Part shown: positions 1 to 5,483 of the stretch, in pieces
Numbering within the stretch: the first letter of the stretch is position 1
How the letters are laid out: every line of letters starts with the position of its first letter
Assembly: GCA_001828445.1 (NCBI GenBank)
Contig: MHYJ01000041.1
Span: forward strand, 3,682-9,767
Direction: 5' to 3'
Length of the DNA: 6,086 nt
Origin: Planctomycetes bacterium RBG_16_43_13
GTDB taxonomy: Bacteria > Planctomycetota > MHYJ01
Program-made: the position numbers and the translations under genes
Notes under the pieces: generated by a model
The model's database searches: none
The model's input: the letters and a program-made list of their open reading frames with translations, nothing else
Told to the model about the DNA's origin: nothing

Positions 1-502
1 TACAATGAATTATCTCTTTACAGGTAACATACTTTGCTAAATCCAGCCCCACCATTTTTGGCACCCGACGTGCCTTCTCAACCAAGCTTCTGTCATCCAA
101 ATCTACCGTAGATATAACACCATTCATAGAGCCGGTTACCCTAAGCTTTTTGGTTATGGCACGGGTATCAACACCCTCTATAGCAACCACACCAGAACGT
201 TTTAGGTAACTCTGCAAACTTTCTGAAGAGCGAAAGTTACTTGTGCATTTACTCACCTCTTTGACTACAAAACCCTCTACCCAAACACGATTAGATTCTA
301 CGTCATCTGCATTAACTCCGTAATTACCTATGAGGGGATAGGTCATAGTAACGATTTGCCCTTTATATGATGGGTCGGTTAGAATCTCCTGGTAGCCGAA
401 CATAGAGGTATTAAAAACCACCTCCCCACTTCTTTCACCTTCGCTGGCAAAGGCGGTGCCGCTATATACGGAACCATCCTCCAGAACAAACTTTGCTTTC
501 AT
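1..502 (-). CDS. carA: Carbamoyl-phosphate synthase small subunit, N-terminal part (runs off left edge)
   Basis: This is the glutaminase subunit of carbamoyl-phosphate synthase. In the family it splits glutamine and passes ammonia to the large subunit CarB to make carbamoyl phosphate for pyrimidines and arginine in the cytoplasm. The frame is open from the ATG at 502 to the window edge and gives 167 residues, against about 360-390 for complete CarA. Visible family hallmarks are LEDGSVYSG near the N-terminus, then GEVVFNTSMFGYQEILTDPS, GQIVTMTYPLIGNYGVN (about residues 48-64) and EGVDTRAITKKLR (about 109-121). Together these form the CarA N-terminal domain. The class I glutamine amidotransferase domain with its catalytic Cys lies outside the window, so activity cannot be judged here. 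An in-frame ATG at 514 is possible, but the 502 start puts MKAKFVLEDG at the usual CarA N-terminus. Neither ATG has a clear Shine-Dalgarno. A good promoter sits just upstream. Whether carB follows cannot be seen. Confidence 0.96.
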   Translation of the reverse strand, partial: MKAKFVLEDGSVYSGTAFASEGERSGEVVFNTSMFGYQEILTDPSYKGQIVTMTYPLIGNYGVNADDVESNRVWVEGFVVKEVSKCTSNFRSSESLQSYLKRSGVVAIEGVDTRAITKKLRVTGSMNGVISTVDLDDRSLVEKARRVPKMVGLDLAKYVTCKEIIHC

Positions 503-514
503 ACTGTTACGCAT

Positions 515-542
515 ATTATAGGAAGAGATAAACTATTCACAA
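515..542 (-). promoter_or_regulatory. Putative sigma70 promoter for carA
   Basis: On the minus strand TTGTGA (542-537) lies 16 bp ahead of a perfect TATAAT (520-515). The predicted transcription start is near 508, only about 6 nt before the ATG at 502 and downstream of the ATG at 514. If it is used, the 514 start is excluded and the carA mRNA is nearly leaderless, in keeping with the lack of a Shine-Dalgarno. The -35 hexamer matches consensus at four of six positions. Confidence 0.55.
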
Positions 543-547
543 AATAG
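533..547. repeat. Short inverted repeat over the carA -35 region
   Basis: CTATT (533-537) and AATAG (543-547) form a 5-bp inverted repeat with a 5-nt centre, overlapping the proposed carA -35 box. It could be an operator half-site pair, but it is short and AT-rich, so chance is a serious alternative. It lacks the GC content and T-tract of an intrinsic terminator. Confidence 0.25.
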
Positions 548-574
548 CTTATAGATGTGATTATAGGCGGCAAT

Positions 575-3412
575 TTAGTGCTGTCCTTCTTCTCCCTTTT
601 TGATAACATTTCCTTTCTCATCAACAGGACCTACTATTACCATAGTATAGTTCTGTGTATCAAGATACTTACGTGCAGCCCGCATAACATCATCCTTTGT
701 GATTGACGCTATATAGTATGGATACTTCTTCGCAAAATCTGAACCGAGGCCATATCTCTTGGTAGCAACAATGTAGTTGGCAATCTCTGACACGCTGTCA
801 AACCTAAATACGTAGCTCCTAATTAGATAATCTTTGGCATTCTGAACCTCCTCATCTGTTGCTCCTTCGTTGAGAAACTTATTTATCTCTCTAAATATAC
901 CACCTACTGCTTTATCCTTGTTATCCGGTTTTGTGCCTATATAACTTGTAAATACACCGGGATATATACCAGCGCTACTTGTTATACTCGCATATACTAC
1001 GTAGGCAAGGCCTTCTTCATTCCTCAACGTCTTAGACAATCTATCAGTAAATCCAGCTCCGACCCCTAATATGTTGTCCATCACAGTAAGGGCATAATAA
1101 TCGGGATTAGCCCTTTCTATACCAAGGTGCCCTATATAGACCTTTATCTGCTGGGTATTCATATTCTTACAAACTATCTTTGGTGCGGTTTGCTTCTTTG
1201 GCTTAGCTATTTCAGGAAGAGAGATCGCACCTTCTGCGAGCCAATTAGTAAAGCGAGACCTTATAGCATTAACAACCTTGACAGGACTCACATCTCCTAC
1301 AACAGCTATTATGGTGTTATCAGGTCTAAAGAATCTTTTGTAATGTGAAAGTATGTCATCCCTTGTAATTGTAGATACGGTATTAGCGTGGCCGATTTCT
1401 GGCCTACGAAGTGGATGGTCTGCATATACATTCTCGTAGAAAAGTTTCCTTGCCACAGAATCTGGATTATCTTCATCACCCTCTATCTCTGCCAGAGTTA
1501 GCTCTTTTATATGCTCTACCCTATCCTGTGGAAAGGATGGATACTTCAACATATCATACAGCAAGTCCAAAGCAAGCTTAGTATCCTTAGAAAGGACCTT
1601 CATTTCTACACCTTGTGAAGATGTGGACAAACTACCACCTATAAATTCTATAGATTCGGCAATATCAGCAGATGAACGACTTACCCCAGTTATAGGATTA
1701 TTTGTCCCCTCATCCAACATATCGCCCACTATATTGGCAAGTCCTGCTTTATCATCCGGGTCATATACACTGCCTGCGTTCACAAATGCCCTTACTGCAA
1801 CAACAGGCAAGTCAGCCCTCTTGACAACAAGAACCGTAAGACCATTATCCAGTCGAACGTCCCATACCTCACCTAAATCTACAACAGGTAATGAGCTCTG
1901 CTCAGAGTTATTGTTTACTGGATTAGAATTCACATTACCTGAAAAATAGGAAAAGTCAGGAGAGTAATCACCTTTATATGACGGTTTTTCTTCTTTAGTA
2001 GGGCTATCCTTCTTCTCGCCACCATTTGTAGGTTGTGGATTTTTCGTATTAATCCATCCGACCGTCCTATTCTCTTTTCTAAAAAATTGCTCGGCGGTAT
2101 TTTTTATATCGTTCTTCGTAACTGCATTTATCCTGTCAAGATAAGTAGATATATAGTCAATACTTGCGACTGTTTCATATCTCCCTATCAAGCTTGCAAC
2201 ACCACGAGTTGACTCCATACCGAATATCTTATTCGCCATCAACCTATTCTTTGCCTTCTGCATTTCAGTATCAGTAACATTACTATTCTTCAGATTGTCG
2301 AGCTCCTCATAAATAATCCTTTCTACCTCTTCTAAATCCGCATTTGGGGCAAGCTCAACACTCACAGTAAACACACCATCATATTTACGGGCATCATTCC
2401 CCGCATCAATTGAGTTGGCAACGTTTTTCTCTTCTACTAACTTTCTGTAGAGGCGAGAGTTTTTACCATCACTCAGAATTAATCCTATTAAATCAAAGAC
2501 ATAATCGCTGTCTGTCGCTATCTTATCAGTTCTGAAGGAAACCATAAGACGAGATAGATTCATACCGCGCTCGTCCTTAACCTCTACACGTTTCTCCGCA
2601 TCCTGCGGCGGTTCTACTATACTTACAGGCGGGATATCGCCCCCTCTTGGTATCTCAGAGAAGAGATCCTTAACCCTCTGAAACACCTTATCCATTTCCA
2701 CATCTCCCACAACAACAAGCGTAGCGTTATTAGGAACATAATATTTCTTATAATACTCTACCATCTTATCCCTCGTAAGATTTAAGAGGTCTTCTTTCCA
2801 ACCTAAAACTGGATGGTGGTACGGATGCTGTGTAAATATATTCTTCTCAACTTCGAAGCTTAACTTGCCCCAAGGTCTATCCAAAGCACGATGTAGTTCC
2901 TCTATGACAACCTGCTTCTCTGCCTCAAACTCCTTTTCATCCATCAAACACCCCTGCATTCTGCTCGCCTCAACTTCGAGCGCCTCGCCCCATTTGTCAG
3001 AAGCAAAGTCAAAGAAATACGCCGTATAATCTTCACCAGTAAAGGCGTTATTCTGGCCCCCATTCCTAAAGGTAACCAAATCTATATCGCCCTTTTTATA
3101 TTTATCAGTCCCCTTGAACATCATATGTTCGAGGAAATGTGATACGCCAGTAATCCCCTCCTGCTCGTTCACAGAGCCGACCTTATACCAAATCATCGTG
3201 GTTACAACCGGCTGTTTGTGGTCTTCCTTGACTACGACGGTAAGCCCATTATCTAAAACGACCCTTGCCATCCCTTTCAGCACATCTATCTTCCCAGCGT
3301 CTAACTTACTCATATCACCTTTCGTGGTCGCACCGCCACCGCAATTAAACAATGTAATAGCAAGGGCAAATATAACCACTGTCGCACATAATCTCTTAAC
3401 CACAGTATTCAT
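575..3412 (-). CDS. Fused two-domain M16 zinc peptidase, predicted lipoprotein
   Basis: The product has 945 residues, counted from the ATG at 3412. That start is preferred to the adjacent ATG at 3415 because AGGAGG (3423-3418) is 5 nt from it but only 2 nt from the other. The N-terminus has a basic start, a hydrophobic stretch (about residues 9-22) and a Cys at 24 followed by GGG, which suggests a lipoprotein signal and an extracytoplasmic, membrane-tethered enzyme. The first M16 unit (about 40-450) carries the inverted zinc motif HFLEH (His92, Glu95, His96), with Glu172 in VVIEEL at the spacing expected of the third zinc ligand. A polar linker (about 455-510) joins a second M16 unit (about 511-930). 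The second unit lacks HxxEH (GLANIVGDMLDEG in that place) but has the R-x6-Y pair, Arg797 and Tyr804, in RNEEGLAY. One half therefore appears catalytic, while the other supplies substrate-binding residues. The length resembles single-chain M16 enzymes such as PqqL (about 930 residues), but the substrate is unknown. It has its own promoter and is not linked in function to its neighbours. Confidence 0.95.
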   Translation of the reverse strand: MNTVVKRLCATVVIFALAITLFNCGGGATTKGDMSKLDAGKIDVLKGMARVVLDNGLTVVVKEDHKQPVVTTMIWYKVGSVNEQEGITGVSHFLEHMMFKGTDKYKKGDIDLVTFRNGGQNNAFTGEDYTAYFFDFASDKWGEALEVEASRMQGCLMDEKEFEAEKQVVIEELHRALDRPWGKLSFEVEKNIFTQHPYHHPVLGWKEDLLNLTRDKMVEYYKKYYVPNNATLVVVGDVEMDKVFQRVKDLFSEIPRGGDIPPVSIVEPPQDAEKRVEVKDERGMNLSRLMVSFRTDKIATDSDYVFDLIGLILSDGKNSRLYRKLVEEKNVANSIDAGNDARKYDGVFTVSVELAPNADLEEVERIIYEELDNLKNSNVTDTEMQKAKNRLMANKIFGMESTRGVASLIGRYETVASIDYISTYLDRINAVTKNDIKNTAEQFFRKENRTVGWINTKNPQPTNGGEKKDSPTKEEKPSYKGDYSPDFSYFSGNVNSNPVNNNSEQSSLPVVDLGEVWDVRLDNGLTVLVVKRADLPVVAVRAFVNAGSVYDPDDKAGLANIVGDMLDEGTNNPITGVSRSSADIAESIEFIGGSLSTSSQGVEMKVLSKDTKLALDLLYDMLKYPSFPQDRVEHIKELTLAEIEGDEDNPDSVARKLFYENVYADHPLRRPEIGHANTVSTITRDDILSHYKRFFRPDNTIIAVVGDVSPVKVVNAIRSRFTNWLAEGAISLPEIAKPKKQTAPKIVCKNMNTQQIKVYIGHLGIERANPDYYALTVMDNILGVGAGFTDRLSKTLRNEEGLAYVVYASITSSAGIYPGVFTSYIGTKPDNKDKAVGGIFREINKFLNEGATDEEVQNAKDYLIRSYVFRFDSVSEIANYIVATKRYGLGSDFAKKYPYYIASITKDDVMRAARKYLDTQNYTMVIVGPVDEKGNVIKKGEEGQH

Positions 3413-3417
3413 CATCT

Positions 3418-3423
3418 CCTCCT
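3418..3423 (-). promoter_or_regulatory. Strong Shine-Dalgarno of the M16 peptidase
   Basis: AGGAGG on the minus strand lies 5 nt before the ATG at 3412 and 2 nt before the ATG at 3415. The spacing favours the second ATG. It is the only perfect Shine-Dalgarno core I found ahead of the genes in this window. Confidence 0.8.
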
Positions 3424-3469
3424 CACATAAACTAAATAACCTTAACTAATATCTTCCAATCGGTGTGAG

Positions 3470-3498
3470 ATTTTAGACGGATACCCCTTTATTGTCAA
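3470..3498 (-). promoter_or_regulatory. Near-consensus sigma70 promoter for the M16 peptidase
   Basis: On the minus strand TTGACA (3498-3493) and TAAAAT (3475-3470) are separated by exactly 17 bp. The -35 is perfect and the -10 matches at five of six positions. The predicted start near 3463 gives a 5' leader of about 50 nt that contains the AGGAGG. The whole promoter lies in the gap after the pseudouridine synthase stop codon, so the peptidase (and perhaps carA) can be transcribed independently. Confidence 0.75.
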
Positions 3499-3504
3499 AC
3501 AATA
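3490..3504. repeat. Inverted repeat overlapping the peptidase -35 box
   Basis: TATTGT (3490-3495) and ACAATA (3499-3504) form a perfect 6-bp inverted repeat around a 3-bp centre, and it overlaps the TTGACA hexamer. A repressor bound here could block the promoter. It could also be coincidental, given the AT-rich sequence. No GC-rich stem or T-run makes it a terminator. Confidence 0.3.
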
Positions 3505-3510
3505 TTTTCG

Positions 3511-4230
3511 TTATCGCGCCAACTTTATCAGCCCATCCACCTCGCCCCTGTCGAGCGGCCTGAATCTGCCACTACCCGTGCTGCCCAATTCTAAATCCCC
3601 TATCCTTATCCTCTTCAGATGAGTTACTTTTAATCCAAACTTCGCAAATATCCGCCGCACCTCTCTATTCATACCCTCGTAAACCGTAATCTCGGCGACT
3701 GAGATCTGCCTCAGAATCTTTTTTACAAATATTTTAGCTGGGGCAGTCCGCCCCTCGGCAAGCCACACGCCCTTTCGTATCTTCTCCAGAGTGTCCGGGG
3801 GAATATGCCCCTCCACGACTACGTGATACGTCTTCGGTATCCTGTATCGCGGATGCGTCAATCGGTCGCACAACTCGCCGTCATTAGTTACTATGATGAG
3901 CCCCTCCGACCCCGCATCCAGCCGACCGATTGTGAAGAGCCGCTCCCTCACACCTTTAAATATGTCAACGACCTTCCGCCTCCCCTTCTCGTCCTGTGCA
4001 GTGCAGATATAACCCTTCGGCTTGTTGAGGAGGAAATAATGCCTCTTCTCCTGCTTGACATATCTGCCATCACATTTAATCTTGCTCTTTGATGCGTCAA
4101 CCTTGAAGCCCATAGTAGTGATGACCCTGCCATCAACCTCTACACTGCCCGCCGAGATGAGTTGCTCACACCTCCTGCGGGAGCCGAAGCCCGAGCGGGC
4201 TAACACCTTTTGTAAACGTTCTAATGGCAT
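3511..4230 (-). CDS. rluB: RsuA/RluB-family rRNA pseudouridine synthase
   Basis: This enzyme isomerises a uridine in ribosomal RNA to pseudouridine. The closest functional model is RluB, which acts on 23S rRNA, but RsuA or RluE-type specificity cannot be excluded by eye. The 239-residue protein begins with an S4 RNA-binding domain (about residues 2-60; LQKVLARSGFGSRRRCEQLI followed by VEVDGR). The synthase domain (about 63-239) includes LNKPKGYICT, the catalytic-loop motif GRLDAGSEGL with the nucleophilic Asp at 105, LTHP and KTYHVVVEG with the conserved Tyr at 135, and the C-terminal EGMNREVRRIF signature. The length is normal for the family. A Ser replaces the common Thr in the GRLDxxTxGL loop, a conservative change. 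The ATG at 4230 starts directly at the S4 domain but has only a weak GGA upstream. The coding sequence looks GC-richer than the downstream peptidase. It is probably cytoplasmic and independent of its neighbours. Confidence 0.93.
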   Translation of the reverse strand: MPLERLQKVLARSGFGSRRRCEQLISAGSVEVDGRVITTMGFKVDASKSKIKCDGRYVKQEKRHYFLLNKPKGYICTAQDEKGRRKVVDIFKGVRERLFTIGRLDAGSEGLIIVTNDGELCDRLTHPRYRIPKTYHVVVEGHIPPDTLEKIRKGVWLAEGRTAPAKIFVKKILRQISVAEITVYEGMNREVRRIFAKFGLKVTHLKRIRIGDLELGSTGSGRFRPLDRGEVDGLIKLAR

Positions 4231-4258
4231 TTTAAAAATCCAAAGTTATCAAAACTCA

Positions 4259-4267
4259 ATATTACCA
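4259..4267 (-). promoter_or_regulatory. Possible extended -10 promoter for the pseudouridine synthase
   Basis: TGGTAATAT on the minus strand fits an extended -10 (TG, one base, then TAATAT, four of six matches). It would give a leader of about 21 nt before the ATG at 4230. A TTGAGG at 4290-4285 lies 20 bp upstream, too far for a standard -35. This is a weak call in AT-rich DNA. Confidence 0.25.
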
Positions 4268-4308
4268 AATCTAATTAGAAATTTCCTCAATAAAAAGCTT
4301 CTTTTTTT

Positions 4309-4328
4309 TAATTACTAGTAATTACTAG
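4309..4328. repeat. Perfect tandem duplication of a 10-bp unit
   Basis: TAATTACTAG occurs twice in immediate succession (4309-4318 and 4319-4328), followed directly by GGACAGCGCCC. The unit contains partly self-complementary CTAG/TAATTA cores. It may be replication slippage or a remnant of a target-site duplication. Confidence 0.85.
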
Positions 4329-4433
4329 GGACAGCGCCCATTTAATTGTGTAGAAATTTTGACGATGGGTAAGTAAAATATGCCTTATAAAGTTTTCTAT
4401 GGACAAAACGAGCGAGTTAGTGCAGAAGAGAAA

Positions 4434-4486
4434 ACACCTTTGGGTGTGGGCTCAAGTTGTTAGTGCAACACCAAAATCTTTGGCGT
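4434..4486 (-). promoter_or_regulatory. Attenuator-like pair of mutually exclusive RNA hairpins
   Basis: Read on the minus strand, segment 1 (4486-4479, ACGCCAAA) pairs with segment 2 (4475-4468, TTTGGTGT) in 8 pairs including one G-U. Segment 3 (4447-4443, ACACC) pairs with segment 4 (4438-4434, GGTGT) around a CAAA loop, followed by TTTCTCTT. Segment 2 can instead pair with segment 3 (4447-4439, ACACCCAAA) over 8 pairs with one bulged C, which would break the last hairpin. This has the logic of an attenuator. However, the 3:4 stem is only 5 bp, the T-tract is interrupted, and the next gene starts about 200 nt further on. Confidence 0.3.
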
Positions 4487-4528
4487 GGGGGGCATTTTGC
4501 TCTTTGATTCTTGAATTTTCTCTATCAT
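4460..4528 (-). CDS. Possible 22-residue leader peptide or gene remnant
   Basis: A short minus-strand ORF begins at ATG 4528, 6 nt after an AGGA within AAGGAAG (4539-4533), a fair Shine-Dalgarno. It ends at TAA 4462-4460. The product starts MIEKIQESKSK and continues with MPPTPKILVLH. It is hydrophilic and basic with a Pro-rich middle, and has no signal peptide and no run of one regulatory amino acid. Its 3' half overlaps both arms of the first hairpin, which is where a ribosome would influence folding. I do not recognise it. The same frame reads on past several stops in gene-like fragments, so it may equally be a decayed gene or chance. Confidence 0.2.
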   Translation of the reverse strand: MIEKIQESKSKMPPTPKILVLH

Positions 4529-4578
4529 AGTTCTTCCTTAATTTTGTACTTTTATTTTTGCTTTTTGAACTTTTACCC

Positions 4579-5430
4579 CTACTGCTTCACCAACTGCACC
4601 TTATAGTTCTGTTTATCTGGCTTGCCACCGACTATCCTGACATTATGCCCGCCTGAGGTAGCATAGCCATTTTTCGTAATCGTGAGGTAGTAGATGTCAT
4701 TGTCCAGGTCAGTAATGGTAGCCCTGCCTCTGGAGTCCGTTATGTATGGTGATTTTATATTGCGCGTTCCCGTAGTCCTACCGACAACCCTGATTGTCTT
4801 CTGAACCAACACCTCCGCCCCGCCTAAAGGCAGACCAGCCGTATCCGTTACAAATACCTCGATGCCCACGCCCTTTTCTAAATATACTATACCTACATCT
4901 GTAGCGGTGTCCGCCTGCACAGCGAGTTGCTCCTTCGTAGTAGTGGCGAAGCCCTCTTTACTAATAGTGAGCCACCATCCTTCCCCGACAGGGACATTCT
5001 TCAACTCGAATGTGCCATCCTCCTTAGAATATATCCTGACGGAGCCGACCTCCTCTTCCTGCTTTATGACGTTTCCATCTACCATCGCACCATTTATAGG
5101 AGAGTTAGACGCCCTGCCCATAATTGTCCCCTTTATACTGCCGAATTTCACCTGCGGATTTTGCGTAGAATCCGTTACGGGCGGTTTAGCGTCTGTGCCT
5201 TTAGCATTGGCGGGCGGCACTACTGGGTCAACCTTTTCCTGTCCTGCGTTTTCTACCTTGTCGCTCGCAGACGTATGCTCTTTCTGGTTTATTTCCGTTG
5301 CCACGCTATTTGAGGTGTCTCTCTTCAACCTCGACGACCAATCCTTACTGAAGAAGAGCATCCCTCCAATGACAGTAGCGAGTCCGACGATGATGATAAC
5401 TACTACGCATATTTTCTCGAGTGTGGACAT
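4579..5430 (-). CDS. Membrane-anchored protein with carboxypeptidase-regulatory-like domains
   Basis: The protein has 283 residues and I cannot assign a specific function. A single hydrophobic helix spans about residues 7-27 after a short N-terminus, with no lipobox, so it reads as an N-terminal membrane anchor with the rest outside the cytoplasm. Residues about 36-95 are a polar, Pro/Ala/Thr/Lys-containing spacer. Residues about 97-186 fit the carboxypeptidase regulatory-like beta-sandwich pattern: GSIKGTIMGRASNSPINGA, then EDGTFELKNVPVGEGWWLTISKEGF. A second related beta domain (about 187-283) begins VGIEVFVTDTAGLPLGGAEV and contains TDSRGRATITDLDNDIYYLTITKNGY. Such domains are common in bacterial surface and secretion-associated proteins as structural or binding modules, and no enzymatic motif is visible. 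The ATG at 5430 immediately precedes the anchor helix. The upstream AAGAGACG is only a weak ribosome site. It follows the PLP enzyme gene by 53 bp on the same strand and may be co-transcribed with it. Confidence 0.85.
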   Translation of the reverse strand: MSTLEKICVVVIIIVGLATVIGGMLFFSKDWSSRLKRDTSNSVATEINQKEHTSASDKVENAGQEKVDPVVPPANAKGTDAKPPVTDSTQNPQVKFGSIKGTIMGRASNSPINGAMVDGNVIKQEEEVGSVRIYSKEDGTFELKNVPVGEGWWLTISKEGFATTTKEQLAVQADTATDVGIVYLEKGVGIEVFVTDTAGLPLGGAEVLVQKTIRVVGRTTGTRNIKSPYITDSRGRATITDLDNDIYYLTITKNGYATSGGHNVRIVGGKPDKQNYKVQLVKQ

Positions 5431-5483
5431 ATAATCGTCTCTTATAGTTAAACGACAGGGAGGGATTTAGGGATGTAAAAAAC

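Larger units (their letters stand above)
4231..4578. other. 348-bp intergenic region without a convincing protein gene
   Basis: This is the largest non-coding gap in the window. From high to low coordinates it holds an A-rich stretch on the minus strand just after the upstream stop codon, a possible 22-codon ORF (4528-4460), two hairpins with an alternative pairing (4486-4434), a repeated GTTAGTGCA, a GGGACAGCGCCC motif (4328-4339), a tandem 10-bp repeat (4309-4328), an A/T-only-type hairpin with a T-run (4293-4308) and the weak promoter of the next gene. Frames through it are broken by several stops on both strands, and I recognise no RNA family. Confidence 0.7.

Noticed and set aside
3422..3469. 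CTCACA (3469-3464) and TGTGAG (3427-3422) as a 5'-leader stem hiding the peptidase ribosome site
   Set aside because: With the predicted transcription start near 3463 the CTCACA arm is not transcribed, so the stem could not form in the mRNA.
4293..4308. AAAAAG-CTT-CTTTTT hairpin followed by a T-run on the plus strand, as a terminator
   Set aside because: The stem is almost all A/T and would be unstable, and there is no plus-strand gene to terminate. On the minus strand the following T-tract is short and lies between a gap and the next gene's promoter.
4328..4528. The minus-strand frame after the 22-codon ORF as a pseudogene
   Set aside because: It contains several in-frame stops, and none of the fragments match a family I can name, so a pseudogene call is not supportable; it is mentioned only as an alternative.
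4862..5434. A 190-codon plus-strand open frame opposite the carboxypeptidase-regulatory-like gene
   Set aside because: It is antisense to a well-supported gene, its translation is Ser/Thr/Pro-rich with no family motif, and it has no credible ribosome site. It is a shadow frame.
5441..5479. TTTACA (5479-5474) with TATAAG (5446-5441) as a promoter for the gene starting at 5430
   Set aside because: The spacer is 27 bp, far outside the 16-19 bp range. Co-transcription with the upstream PLP enzyme gene is simpler.
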